From: Antilocapra americana
Taxonomy: Eukaryota > Chordata > Mammalia > Artiodactyla > Antilocapridae
Assembly: GCA_007570785.1 (NCBI GenBank)
Contig: ML662465.1
Location: forward strand, 5,343,902-5,407,901
DNA length: 64,000 nucleotides
Direction: 5' to 3'
The notes below the pieces were generated by a model. That model was given only the letters and a program-made list of their open reading frames with translations, was not told where the DNA came from and searched no databases. Both the position numbers and the translations under genes were made by a program. Positions 19,271 through 32,300 of this stretch are shown here, piece by piece (position 1 is the first letter of the stretch; each line of letters begins with the position of its first letter).

Positions 19271-21284
19271 TCTGTCTTCAGTTTTTAAATTATGTCTAAA
19301 GTGCTTTTTTAAAAATTTATATTGACATTGCTTAGCATTTTTAAAGATTTGTCTGGTTTGTCATTGGTATTCTTGGATATCAGAACTTTCAGCAGAGTGC
19401 TTGAAATAAGTTTCTTTCTGACCACCTTCAGTATGAGGAATTAGCGATAAAAGGATGTTTTGCCTCAAAAACCTTTGTGGCCCCGTTAGTTTACTGATTA
19501 TTCCTCCTATCAGCTGACACCAGTGTGTGGGGTTAATTTCTCATCCCTGTCCTAAGGATCCATTTCTGAATTAATGTATTTTAGTAATTTGGGGAAGATA
19601 AAAGGTTCTCTCTCCCCTTAAGTTACTTTGACTTTGTGTCTGTTTGTCATTTATCAGTAACAACCCTGTTCCTTTTATTTCCAGTACTGTGTTAGGTCTT
19701 TGGAGTCGATGTAGGCAACTGCTCAGCTCTTGTGGAGATTTAACTTGAGAGCTATCCTAAAATACTGGCTCTCCTTTTAGAGGAACTTCTAGCACGCGGG
19801 AGGAAGGAGCTCCAAGTCTTGTAGTTAAGTAGGAAGTAGCGGAGGTGCAGGGACTGGCTGCATGACCCTCAGCCGGCAGAGAATCTTGTGGCTGAGGGCT
19901 GAGGTGACAGGCCCTTGCACTCCTGATCTGGGGTTTGGGCCACACGCCTGCTTCTCCTGGAGGAACCCCGTGTTGCCAGTTCCTTCTGTGTCACTTTAGA
20001 ACTACTGTAGACAAGAAAGCAGTCATATTTCCCTCCTTTTTAAGTAAAGAGGAAGCATTCATTGCTATGCTGCATTTTTTTTAAGCACTTAAGATATTCT
20101 TAGAAAACTGTGAAATTGGAACATATTGGACTGCCTCATTCATTTTCACAACTGCATTTATTCAACAAATAGTTTGAGTACTTTTTAGGCACTAGAGAGC
20201 CAACAGGCAAAAAAAGAGGCTGCGCAGGACTCCTGATTGGAACGTACCTTAATTTACTATCTGGGGTAAATGTCCTGGCTGTTTTATCTCCCATAGCAGC
20301 TACACATTTTGCTAAAAATTGCAAATGTGTTTGTTGCTGCCTAAAATTCTGAAGTCTTAGCAGTACTGCAACTAAAGAGATTGCTAAAATCTTAACCACA
20401 GACCTGCTGTGAAATGGCCCACTCAGCTATTCTGTGGCTGTTCTCAAGTCTTACAGGAGCCAGAGAAAGGAAAAGAAACAATCAGACATTACTTGGTGAG
20501 AGTGGTATTTAGGATCTGGGTGCGTGTTCAAACAGCAAAGGCCTTTCTGGTCTAAAAACTTGCTGTAAAGTTCTTTGAGAAACCTGTGTGCCCCTATACA
20601 TAGGCAGCAAACTGGCCAAATATAGCATTCCAAAGTGTGTCAGTCACAGTAAACAGGAGGATCAGTGTGTCTGCTATAGGCAGGTCCCTTTGGGAAGGGG
20701 TGGCTGGGAGGCCTGTCACGACGGGAGTCTGGGCCCAGTGCTCTTCTGTCTCCCCTAGACAGCCAGGGCACTCCTGCACCCAGTGTGACAACGGTGTCCC
20801 GGCCATTGCGGAGCGCTGCTCCAGGCTGGGCCCTGGGTCACAGGTGTAAAGTCTGCTCATGGGAAGCTCACCGTCTAGTAAGAGAGATCGTGAAAATCCG
20901 TGTGATGTTTCACATTCAGCATCATCAATGATAACAAGCATTGACGGAGCTGCTCCTGAAGTCATGAGAGGACGGGTCACCTTCGTGGTCGTCTTTATCA
21001 AACTGATCGTGAGACAAATCCAGAAGGTGGGACTTAAAAACCCAGTGACGTGGAACAAAAAGGACAGGGTAGCTAAATTAAAGGAGACCAGAGACACGTT
21101 AACTTCATGGGAAATGTGAAGCTTGAAAGGTTTGGGGAAAAAAATTTAGGACGTTTTGAGGACAACTGGACTTCACGTAAGTGATAAAAAACAATGTTAA
21201 ATTTCTTACATATAATCAGTATTATGTAGTAAACTAACCTTATTCTCAGGAGAACACTTAGAAGTGAAACACCAAGATGTCTGC

Positions 21285-21416
21285 AGGTGACTTTATTTGA
21301 CTGCTCCGGGTGTTAGTTGTGACATGTGGGATGTAGTTCCCTGGTCAGGTATTGAACCTGGGCCCCTGGCATTGGGAGCTCAAAGTCTTAGCCACTGGAC
21401 CACCAGGGAAGTCCCT
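21285..21416 (-). repeat. Short CHR-type tRNA SINE, antisense
   Basis: The sequence ttgtgacatgtgggatgtag ... cttagccactggaccaccag, ending ggaagtccct. Confidence 0.85.
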
Positions 21417-21649
21417 GCAGGTAACTTTTGGATGGTTCAAAAAAAAAAAAAAGAACAGTAGCACAGTGTTAACAAACGTTGACTAGGTGACAGCCCTTCA
21501 ACTATCCTGTTTGAAATTTGTTAACGAGAAGATAACATGATACGTGTAACAAAAAGTGTGTGGAAGGCATTCAGCTGGATATCCAGCACTGTGGGATTGG
21601 TTAAATGGGAACAATTTTACACAATGAAAAATTGATATTTTATTTGAAA

Positions 21650-21828
21650 AATAAAAGTCAGTCATGTCCAACTCTTTGCAACCCCATGGATTATACAGTC
21701 CATGGAATTCTCCAGGCCAGAATACTGGAGTGGGTAGTCTTTCCCTCCTCCAGGGGATCTTCCCAACTCAGGGATTGAACCCAGGTCTCCCGTATTGCTG
21801 ACAGATTCTTTACCAGCTGAGCCACAGA
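21650..21828 (-). repeat. Bov-tA SINE, antisense
   Basis: The sequence agtcagtcatgtccaactct, tctccaggccagaatactgg and cagattctttaccagctgag in antisense order. Confidence 0.9.
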
Positions 21829-22577
21829 AGAGACTATAAACAGCAGGATTCCATTTCCATACGACACACAGCAAAATGCTCGATTATCACCATGTGGTAG
21901 AAATACCTTGGCTTATTTTTGTTAAGCAGTGTTTTCTAAATATAAACAAATTTTGTGTAAAAAGTGAAGAAATCTGTGAAAACTAGGAGTGGTTCATTAG
22001 GAGCCGAGGCTTGGGAAAGGCAGTCCTGAGCAGTGGAGCCTGGGCCGTGTTCCTAAGGCTCTGCCGGGGTCAGCCCCATGGCACAGGCAGGAGCCACAGC
22101 AGCACCACATGAGCACAGGAGGTGAAATGCCATTGGTTCAGGCAGGGGTTATGACTGGAGCATGAAATCCTGGGTGGGGTGGCCTCTGGTTAAAGCTGTG
22201 GCTGGGATCAGGTCACGAAGCAGGGCCTCACTTGTCCGGCTTGGAGGCAGTAGGCACGAGGTTTCCCAGAGCAGACGCAGTCAGCTATACTTGAGCTCAG
22301 CGGTTGGCGGCTGGCTGTGGTTGGCAAAGGGTAAACTGAAGGGGATGAAAGTGCTGGTTACTAGAAGAACCCAAGAGAAAGATGCAGATTTGGAGGTTGG
22401 GATAAAGAGAAGACGGATTACAAAAAATATTCTGGGGATAAAAATAGCAGGGAGTCAGATGACAGAGGAAGTGAGAGTCTAGGGTATCTCTCAAGTTCAT
22501 GGCTTGGGGCTACTGGTCCTGGGTGAGCTGCTGTCTGTAAGAGGGAAGCGAGGAGGGTCAGACTGAGGACGGGTACA

Positions 22578-22688
22578 GGGACTTCCCTGGTGGCCCAGCC
22601 GTCTCCATTGCACCGGGGTGCAGGTTCAGTCTGATCTGGGAACTAAGATCTGGCATGCCACGTGGAGTGGCCAAGAAGGAAAAAGAAG
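22578..22688 (+). repeat. Short CHR-type tRNA SINE, sense
   Basis: The sequence gggacttccctggtggccca, aggttcagtctgatctggga and aactaagatctggcatgcc with an A/G-rich tail. Confidence 0.85.
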
Positions 22689-25600
22689 AGGGTTATCATT
22701 TCAGTTTGGGATGTTGGATTTACTTGTGGGATACCCAATCAGGTGACAGATAATGATCTAGAACTCTAGGCTGCAGTGTTTGTGAGGTGCTTCCTCTGGA
22801 CCTATTCCCTCCTGCTTTGAAGTTCCTCTGTGGATACCCTGACTCTGATGAGGCATTTACATGGGAATGACTGACCCTCTGCTCTTGGTGCTTAAGCCTA
22901 AAGTGAACTCTGCTTCCTTCAGGGATGGAACAGAGCTGGAGTGGAGAGCTAGAAGAACTATGTGAGACTTACCTACCATTTGAGATTTCTCTATCAAGCA
23001 CATGTACTATTTACTGTCTTGATTTTTTTAAATGATGGCCAAGCAATAAATAGTAAGGTTTGAAGTTTAAAAAACAACTCATAAACGTATGTTAGTACCC
23101 TTAAACCGGGGAGAAAAAAGAAAAAAAAAATAAGTAAGCAAAACAAAGTAGCCAAGCTCTTTCCTAAGTTCTCAACAGTAAGACCAGCATCTCGGAGCAC
23201 AGACTCTGGGGTCGGCACACCTGGATTCTGAATCACAGCCTCAGTCTGTGACAGGCATGTGACCTTGGCTAGGTCTCTTCTCCCAAGTTTCCTCCGATGG
23301 GTAAAGGGGTTGACAAGAGGTGGTGGAGTGGTAACAATGGAATGCACATACTTCATCTGTCCCAGTGCCTGGCAGGGGACAGACTCAATGAAACACCTGA
23401 TGTTAAACAATGTGCCCGCCCCCCGCCAAGAGAAGGTTCAGGAGGACCCATTCTTCACTGAGGCTGGAGCCCTACAGTAGGTCCTTTCTCAGTAACTGAC
23501 CTGGCACAGAGCATGAGGTCCAAAGCCTACCACGTGGTCTGCCACAGCTGCTGTTTTCTACAGTCTGGAGGGTTCACCTGCAAGCCCCAGACGCACAGTG
23601 AACTGAAGCCAACGGTAACAACACATCTGGGATGCTGTTCTTGTGTCTGTGTGTTTGTGGAGGGCAGGGTAACATGCCAGTAAGAGCCCTGTTGGTATTT
23701 CTCCTCTGGAATTCCTGGGGAAGAAAACACTTCTCTTCCCCTTGGGGTTGCATCTGCTAGAAGCTGAGTCAACAGAGAACAAAGTAGAGCTGGGAGCTGG
23801 AGGGTCAGGCGCCCGGTGGGACGTGGCCGCCCACACAGGCCTAGGTCTGATACTGGACTTTCTGGGTACATGAGCCAAGTCCCCTTGCATAATTCTCGTA
23901 ACTGGCTTGTCACCAGAGTCCTCAGTCGTGGATCCCTGCAGTCGGCAAGTCTCACATGTGGGAGGGAGGCCGGAGGACACGGTGACTCTGCCAGGTGGGG
24001 GCGCCAGTTCCCCAACGTCCAACACTCCAGACAGGAAAGCAAGGAGAGAGCAGGGGGTCAGGATACAAATGATTAGAAACACATGAGGAGGAGGTTCCTT
24101 TAAAGGGAGAGCGAGGCTAGCAATAACAAAGTTAAAAGGGTATTTCAAAAACAATACAGGACTCAGAAACAAGGATTATTGACTGGGAAGAACCATTCTA
24201 GAAGATGTATTAACTAGTATTACTAATATCATATCTATATACTAGATGATATTACTCAATTGATATTCGTTTTCTTAGGTGAGGTCCCCGTGTCGTCCTA
24301 AGGCATAACAATGGCCTTACTCTTTGGAGATGCTGCTTACGTAATCACACGAAACATGTCATGGTATTTGCAAGGCAGTCAAATGATGCAGCAAAATTAA
24401 AGTATGCATGTGAAAAGAAGGCAAATGGAGTTAACGTTTTAACAACTGGTGAACCCAGGTGAAAGCACGACGTGGTCACTAGCATTTTTCAACTTTCTGT
24501 AGGCTTGAAAATGTACAAACAAGGGAAGACAGCAAGTGATTCCAAGGAGATGAGAGGAAAGTGGTAAAAATAGAAGAAACTTGAAGTTAGGAGTTATAAA
24601 ATGGGGTGAGGAGCAGGGAGGGGTCTATCAGTAGAGTAAGGCAGGCTAATAAGGCTTCAGAATAAAAATAGCCTCAAGAAACTGGAAAAGGCAGAGGTTA
24701 ATCCCAGCTGAAAACAGCCCAGTGGTGTTGGCAGAGGCCTCCTGGGTGGAAAGCACGGCAACTTCCTATAAGCAGGATGGGCTAGAAAGACCACCTCAGG
24801 CAAAAGCAGGCAGAAGTCCTCTTGCCCTCACGACTGTGTGTTTTGTGAGGTCCCTGATGTAGAGTGTTGATAGCTACCCACAGATGAGAAAATGCCAAGG
24901 TGTTTCCCCCCAAAATATGGTACGATATTCAGAGTGGAGTTCTCCGTCTGAGACGGCTCAATCACCCTACTCGGCTTAAGGTGCCTGCAGTAACAGTTCA
25001 GAAGTGCCCTCTATGCAGACAGAAGATTCCCAGGGGGCATCACGCCACGTACAGCATGAAGCACAGCCTCCACCCCCGTAACAGTCAGAACCTTAAGAAT
25101 CTAACGGTGTGGTTCAAGGATTATGAGGTAATGGGAAACGACAAAGAGCCAGAAAGGGGCAGGGACATTTACAAAGTAGGGTGAAGAGAAGAGGGTCCAG
25201 CGGGAGCAGCGCTGGGTCAAAACCAGTTCTGACAACTTCAGTCACTCGTCATGCCCAGGTCTCTGCTTTTGTCCCGCTGTTGGTAACAGACCTCCCTCCC
25301 TCCCCCCTCCTGGGTCTCTGTGGCTTGCGGCTGAAGCTGCAGCTCCGTCTCAGCGTTTATCAAATGTGTCCTGGAAGAGTGAGGACTGGGTGGCGGCCTG
25401 CCTTCCAACACCTGGGGGCAGGCAGAGGAGGAAGGCCCTGACAGGGACCTGGCTGACCGCCAAGCCGGGAGCTGGACTAAAACAGAGCGCATCAAGTCGG
25501 ATCCCTTTATCAGCTATTTTCAGCAGGAACAAATGTGGATATACCTAAGAGCCGAACAAGGAAAATAGTTAACATTTTGTCCCACAACTGGACAAAAATG

Positions 25601-25693
25601 ACTCCGGGCCCAGTTTCAATGTTTGTCAATCCCCAGTACAGATCAGGCGCATGAAGAATTGGAAGGAAAAGGAGACACAATTAATTATCAAAC

Positions 25694-25699
25694 TTTAAT
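25694..25699 (-). terminator. UBFD1: UBFD1 distal poly(A) signal ATTAAA (candidate)
   Basis: The common variant hexamer on the minus strand, about 3.5 kb past the stop, at the edge of the repeat-free stretch, followed by tttgataattaattgtgtc. Confidence 0.35.
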
Positions 25700-28600
25700 T
25701 GATAGACTAATCTTACAGGATAAACAATAATAAGACAGCTAGTCAAGGTTACACTTTAAAAAAAAAATTTTTTTCCAGCAGCGCAAATCTAATAGACTAA
25801 ATATGTTCATCTCCTCCCAAACAGGCATTTGATTAAAAAGAAAAACCAGAACAGAGCGTACACCACAAGGAAAACATGGTACTTACGTACATTGTCAAAT
25901 AAATCTGCAGAACTCGTTAGGAAAGAAAAAGAGACTCTTAGAAATTCAGAAAGCAGTAGAACCACCCAGCCTGGCAGGTCAACTGACCAGATGTCATGCG
26001 CACTGGAGGGCTCCTGACCACCTGCGACTTCAGAAAGGCCACCAGGCCCCAAGAAGGGAACAGGCGCCAGTCCTAACTGGAGATGACCTGGTCACAAAGC
26101 CTGAAGACAAAAGGACTATCCTTTCCAAGACAACAGGCAAGGAGAGAAAGAGGCGCCCTCAGAGGACGGGGTGGAAAGCCAGCCGCCCTTGGTACAGGGA
26201 GTCCTGCCTCTGGCCAGTGTGAGCACTGGACCCTCCCTCCAGGCCCCTGGTGAAAGAGAGTAAGAAGCAAGGTAGCCCCTTCCAGCTGAAATCTGGTAAC
26301 TGAGTAGAGAAGGAGTCTCCCTGGCCCTCATCATGGAAAGCAGGAGCCTACAGAGGCCTCAGCTGGCCCACCACGACCACGATACAGCAAAGTGCACCCT
26401 TAGCTCAGCTTGACTTTCTTTTTAAAAAGAGCTGACGCTACTTGCAAAAGGCCCATCACCGATTAAAATACTGAATACCAAAGAGATGGAGCAAGTCTCG
26501 AGCCTGTCCTTCTCAGTTTTCTGACCAGGCTGACTGCAGCAGAGGTGAGGGGCAGGGACACCTCATCACTACTCTGCCAAGAGGCAGAGGGGAGGGAAGG
26601 AAAGGCTTGGTGTCCTGCTGAAGGGCTGCCAGCTCCACGAGAGAGCAGCTTCAGTCCCCTGCCCACCCTCCGAGCCCGGTGAGGGGTCCTGCCCCGGGGA
26701 AAGCAGCCCAGGCTGCCCCCTCCCCAGCAAGGACTCCATGCGGAGAGAACCCTGAGGGAGAATGAACACCGTGATGCTACCGAAGGGGAAGGAGTGTCTG
26801 AATTTGCTAACAAAGGTTTAGTCAGTACATCTGGGACCGTAAGAAGATGACGAGGAGCCCGCTCACGGGCCGAGTGACAGACTAGTGAGAGCTGCTGGGA
26901 CCCAGGCGCGGCTCTAACCAGATGCTCGCCCCCAGCGGCTCCTCCGCTCACCTGGGCTTCCTGCAAGGTCTCCACGTGGAGCGGGCAGCCAGAGCCCAAG
27001 ATCAGGCCAGCACAGTTTGCGGGCTCTGGAAAGCAACACTTGAACAGGTCCATATGAAAAGATGTCATTTACAGTATTTATATATAAGATCTCCAAGTAA
27101 GGAAAAAAGCACCATTTTTACTTCAAATAAAAAGGCTCACACAGGCTTTGGTCCTGTCTTGAGACGACACCGGCCTGAGCGAGAAGCGGTCTGGCCCTTG
27201 GGGAGCAGGGGGACGGGACGCACGCTGTCACTGGGAGGAAGGGGCGTCCGGGGGTTGGGGGGCAGCCACATGAGCAGAGCGAGGGAGCAATCTGGTGGGA
27301 AGGGCCTTGGGGAGCAGCCCCATGAAACAGGGACAGGACGCCTGCTTCAAGAGCGGGCTGTGGCACTGTCAGGACAAGCCTCCAGGACAGGCGGGCTGGC
27401 CGACGGAAAGAGCAGCATTCAAACTGTGACGCCACTCCGTGAGCACGTGAGGCCTGTCACAGAAGCAGAGCGAGGCTTCCACAAACAGTAAAGACGTGCT
27501 CTTTCCTGCGGGACTGCGGGCTGACAAGGACAGAAGAGCTACAGGTACTGCTCCTTTTTCAAGGGGTGGAAAACAGGCCGTCTCCTGGATGCTACACTTC
27601 CCAGACGAACTTGTGCCCCCCAGAAAACAAGAGGAGATTTTCCTGTCTAGATGCGTAACCTGGCATGGACAACACCACGAAAAGCAAGAGTCAGTCTGGA
27701 TGGGCTGGATTCTTGAACTACGGCTTAGAAGGGAAGGGCGCGGAAGATCACCATGAACTGGCTCACAAGGAATAGTTATCTTAGGCGAACACATGCTAAT
27801 ACATTTCACAGAAAGAGGGCTAACAGTCTAGAATCCAGAATGTGAAGTTGGGGACATCTCTTGCCAAACCTTACTATGAGGGCCTGCACCAGTGAGAGGA
27901 GAATCGCAAAGACAGCAGCAGAGCAACAGCGAACAGCACAAAGGGTATCATTCACCAAGAGACGGTCCCTCGTTCCAGAGTCAACCAAACCACTGGGAGA
28001 CGACAGAACTTCACGTGGACAAAGGACATTAAGGGCTAAAACCGGAAGAGAGAGAGCTAATCACGAAAACCATTTATCCCATTTTGGATGTTGAAATTTA
28101 TCAGCCAACCCACTAGGTCAGATGACTTCTTCTTGAGAAAGGCAGCATCTCTGAACCTGGGATGAAGGACACTTGAACATAACGCATGAAGGACAGAAGG
28201 ACCAAATGCAGACGTGTCACTGAGTCACTGGACTGCTGAAGGGCTTCTTAAAACTTCTGAAGAAAGGAGGAAGGATCTGGGTCTGTGGCTGGATGGGTGC
28301 ATAACTGGCTCCCACTGGGCTCCTCTCAGAGGGGCCTCTGTTGGCACACCCATGCCAGGCTGGGCCTCAAAGCCAAATCAGCGAGGGCTGCAGGCAACTG
28401 TCAAAGTGGCAGTGCCGTCTCCCTAGAGATTGGGGCCCAAAGGGCAAGACGTGCAGACCGGAGTCGCTGGGACACACTCTGCTGTTCAACAAACACCAGA
28501 GCCCATGTGAGCATCCCGACCAGACCCCTGGCTCGTCCTCTCCTGCCATGCATTCATGAGCAGCCGCGTGGCGGGAGGGAGGCCGGGCAAGGAAGCGGTG

Positions 28601-28962
28601 ATGAGGTACAAAAGGAGGAACTGACATCTTTGGGTTTTCAGAAACAAAAATTCCCATCTAGGAAGTGAGAAAATAAAAAGGGAAAGAATTCGTTCTGAAT
28701 CAGTGGACAGAGAAATATGGCTTACTAACCCCCACATTTTGCATACAATTTTATATGAAAAAGGAAAAAAAAACCCACCCCCAACTCATCACAACGCAGT
28801 CCAAATGTTTGCAACCAGAGTTATGAAAATATTTCAGGTGAAATCACTTTAAAAAAAAAAAAGAACCAGAAAGCTTTTGATCATTTCCTTTCTAAACACA
28901 ATTGGTAGATCTACTCTCAAACACACTTAAGAGTATTCCACACAACATGTTCAGAATTCAGA

Positions 28963-28968
28963 TTTATT
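28963..28968 (-). terminator. UBFD1: UBFD1 proximal poly(A) signal AATAAA (candidate)
   Basis: On the minus strand AATAAA lies about 255 bases after the stop and is followed by a GT-rich stretch (catgttgtgtgg) that fits a downstream element. Confidence 0.5.
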
Positions 28969-29219
28969 GATTTCCACCGTATTGACTTTTAAAAATGGTA
29001 TGAAGCTGACTGCAAGAAAGGGAACCGGTGATTTTAAGTTAAAATTAAGCTAATGGTGAAAGTACATCACCTCTGGCTTCAGTCACACCATCACCTCAGA
29101 TAGGATATAGATATTTTTGAACAAAGTTCCAGAACTCTGAAATCCAGGGATGCTGCAGGCCTCTCCCAGCAATGTCCTTCACTTTGGGTCAGTCTCCTGG
29201 GCCAGAGGTGAAAGTGCTT

Positions 29220-29330
29220 TCAAAAATACTGCCATTTCCCCAGCACAGTGTCTTTGATTGCATCCACATATTGAGTTGGAACCCAGTACACCCAGTAGTA
29301 AGAGGCTTCCGTGGGGCCCAACTGAAACGC
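29220..29330 (-). CDS. UBFD1: UBFD1 coding exon 7 and stop
   Basis: 36 codons, [18 protein letters not shown] to GKWQYF, then TGA at 29222-29220. The acceptor is cttccag. Confidence 0.97.
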   Translation of the reverse strand, partial: AFQLGPTEASYYWVYWVPTQYVDAIKDTVLGKWQYF

Positions 29331-32300
29331 CTGGAAGGGAAAAAGGAAAACCAAGCGGTACTTCAGAGGTCAGGAGACTGAGCAGGCAGCACAACAAACA
29401 AGGGGAGGACTGAGAAGTGAATTCATTAAAATGGGAAGGGTAAAAAACAAAAACAACTGTGCACAGGGGGAGCATTCTCCTGTCAAAAATAAATAAATAA
29501 ATAAAACATAAAAAGGTGTGGGAGCGTTAGGCATAGCCAATCCTAAAGCGGTGGTTCCCGAACTCGTGTGTGCAGCAGGGTCAGCTGGGTGCTTGTTAGG
29601 TCAGACTGGGGGCTCCAGCCCTGAGACTTCCTGATTCGAGAGAGTTGGGGTGGGGCCTGAGGATCTGCACGTCTAACAAGTTCCCAGGTGAGCTAATACT
29701 GCCGACCCAGAGACCAGTTTGAGAACCACTGCCCTAGGCAAACCGCCACACATGCACGAGGAAACAGACAGGAGTGTTGAAAGCAGCACTGTCAGAAATG
29801 ATAAAAACCTGGGAACCACCTACATATCTGTCGGTAAGGGAACACAAAATTAAAAGTGACCTACTCATATGAACACTGGACTTACTTTTACAAGGTATGA
29901 ACTGGATCTAGAGTTAATACAGACAGATCATAATGTCGAGCCAAAAAAAACAGCAAGTTGCAGAACGATACATACCATGATACCATTTATGAAAACTGAA
30001 AAAACACAAAACAATACTGTATCTTGGTCATGGATACACGTGAAAATAAACGCATAGAGATGGGAAGGATCCACGTGATAAATCATAACAAGGGCAAAGG
30101 GGGAGGGCAAGACAATGGGGACATATTCACTGTTGATGGATTTTCTTTTATTTAAAGCAAGACTGAAAACAAGTTACAAGGTATGTACAGCAGTCACTTC
30201 TTGGCTGATGGATATATGGGTTTTTATAGTATTCTCGGTTCTTTTCAGTGCTCTTTTAACATTTCTCTAAAAATGAAAAGCCACAGCCACCCTTTTCTAG
30301 AGTGAACTGTGAATCTAGTGAAATGGCACCTGCAAAGAGGGGAACAGATATCTTCATTAAGACAATGGCCAAGGCACTTAATGGTGCTCAGAAAAGGGGG
30401 CAATTAGAACCCACCTCTGCCAGCAACAGCTCCAGACAGAAATCGGCATTTAAACTAAACATGAAGGCATTAGCCATCTACACCACCTCCTTAAAATATG
30501 TTCAAAATGGTCCACACTACTTGGAAATTCCTCTCCCCAGGCTGTTTGAAAACTGTGGCTGTGAACCCTACAGGGGGTCAAACTGGTGGACAAATCTTTC
30601 AAAAGGGAGTGAAAGGAGGGGCCCAGATGACAATATTAAAGTCCAACTTTTAAAACAGAAAAAATAACTGAGCAGGCGAAACAAATCACCTGTAATCCTT
30701 TAAGGACTACATAGAGACTAGCAGTGGAAGGGCGGCTGAGGGCCCGAGAGAAGCCCCGAGTCATCACCACCTCTGGGAGGATATCTGTGAGCTGGGCACC
30801 CAGGGCTGCACTGCCAACCACGGCCGGGCGCAACCCTGAGCTGCCAGACCCCCAGAGGGCAGCACAGGGGATGGCTGGCTGACCTCCTAGAGCCAGGGGC
30901 CCTGCCATCTGCAAAGAGAAGGGTCACAACTGGATATGCCCTCTTCCCGGATTTTCTAATACCTCCCTCTAGCACAAACTGTGTACGCCAGCCGAGAGCG
31001 GTCGCTCCTCCCTGGGACAGGGCTGGCATGGCTAGGCAGGTCGCTCCTCAGACTGAGCAGGGCGGGCGGCCCCACTCACACCCTATCGCTGCTCAGGTCC
31101 CGTCCCTGCCACAGTGACTTTGGAGCGAGGCGGCTCCACTTCGTTTTTAAAGCAGCCCCTTCAACAGTTCTGGGAAAGCAGAAGGGGTCTGCCTTGCTGC
31201 TCAGGGTTGCTCATCCCGGAGCTGGAGGCTCTGTCTGAGGAAGAGCAGCCGCTCCCCACAGGGTCCTCGGCCACGCGACGGCAGCCCCCCCGGGATAAGC
31301 ACCTCGCGGCAGAAGGGGGCAGTCTGGTGCCCTCACAGACGCCAAGGCTAGTGGGAGGTTCTGCTTTGTACACGAGACAAAACTTAAAATGAAGACCCAC
31401 AAGCCATTAACCTCCTCTTTGCATTTATTTTCCTGGTCTAAAACCAAAATATTACAGATATGAGAGACTCGCCAGAGATAAAAATGTATCCCCTTTTAAA
31501 CTGCGTGAAGGCGGTGGGTGGAGGGGGCGGGGGTCAGGGTGCAAAACCAACAGAACTAGGAGGAGGTCACGGATCAAGTTCTAAAAATGGGAAGGCAACA
31601 GGAGGGTCTTCTCAACACTGAGCTTTCTCCTCAGTGAAGACGCCACTCCCTGCTAGAGGGGCAGAAGCAGGCGTTAGTACGCCGGGCCGCCCAGCTACTT
31701 ACCATCATGTGGTAGTCCTCGTGTCCTTCGATAGGCTCACTGACCACGTTTTTAATGGAACCCATGGGCAATTTCTCAGTCCGCTCTAAATTGAGAGGGA
31801 TTACAGAGATTATTAAAGTCCCCCCCACCCCCCCAGCTCTACTCCTGTGACTCAGTGGTCCCTCCTCAGGGCTGACTCTGGGGGATCCACCCCACCCTCC
31901 AGGGACAACAGGACAGCCTTCTGGTCAGTGTACCTCAAAGCCCTGTTTGGAAGGTGGGGACTTCCTAGGAGCAAAGGGGGAACAGGTGTGTATTAAAGGC
32001 TTCCAAGAGCAGAAATAGAGCCATCCTGGCATTACTCTGTGGAGCCTGATGACTGACAAAACTCAGGAAACTCCTCTGCACAATTTTTGCCAAGCCCAGC
32101 CCTGGCTGAGAGCTTTGGTGCCTGGAGGAGATAGCTGTATCCCCCTGCTACTTGTACAGAAAGGGGTCTGCTGGGGGTTTTAAGACTAGTTTCTATCCCT
32201 TGATCCTGCTCCCTCCCCCTCCCCAGTCTCCCACCCTGATCCTGCCCACTCCCCCTCCCAGCCCCTGTCCCTCCCAGTCTCCCACCCAGATCCACCTCAC

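Larger units (their letters stand above)
19271..25690. other. NDUFAB1-UBFD1 intergenic region (convergent 3' ends)
   Basis: No gene is supported. Besides the SINEs listed separately there are MIR/L2-like phrases near 20150-20200 and 23180-23400. The long stretches 19300-20140, 21900-22570 and 23430-25690 look unique. A 94-codon frame at 24900-25184 was considered and rejected. Confidence 0.65.
25690..29219 (-). other. UBFD1: UBFD1 3' UTR, extent uncertain (0.28 to 3.5 kb)
   Basis: Two candidate poly(A) signals lie below the stop: AATAAA at 28963-28968 and ATTAAA at 25694-25699. No SINE or LINE is visible between 25.7 and 29.2 kb, unusual for this window and consistent with a constrained long UTR. 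Choosing between short and long forms needs transcript data. Confidence 0.5.

Noticed and set aside
24900..25184. 94-codon frame with a CPLCRQKIPRGHH stretch resembling part of a RING finger
   Set aside because: Only one CxxC pair is present and the remaining zinc ligands are missing. There is no splice, promoter or homology support.
28285..28668. 127-codon plus-strand frame
   Set aside because: Antisense to the likely UBFD1 3' UTR, overlapping several equally long frames on both strands; no domain seen.
30302..30667. 121-codon plus-strand frame in UBFD1 intron 6
   Set aside because: Antisense intronic, no recognisable domain and no promoter or poly(A) context.
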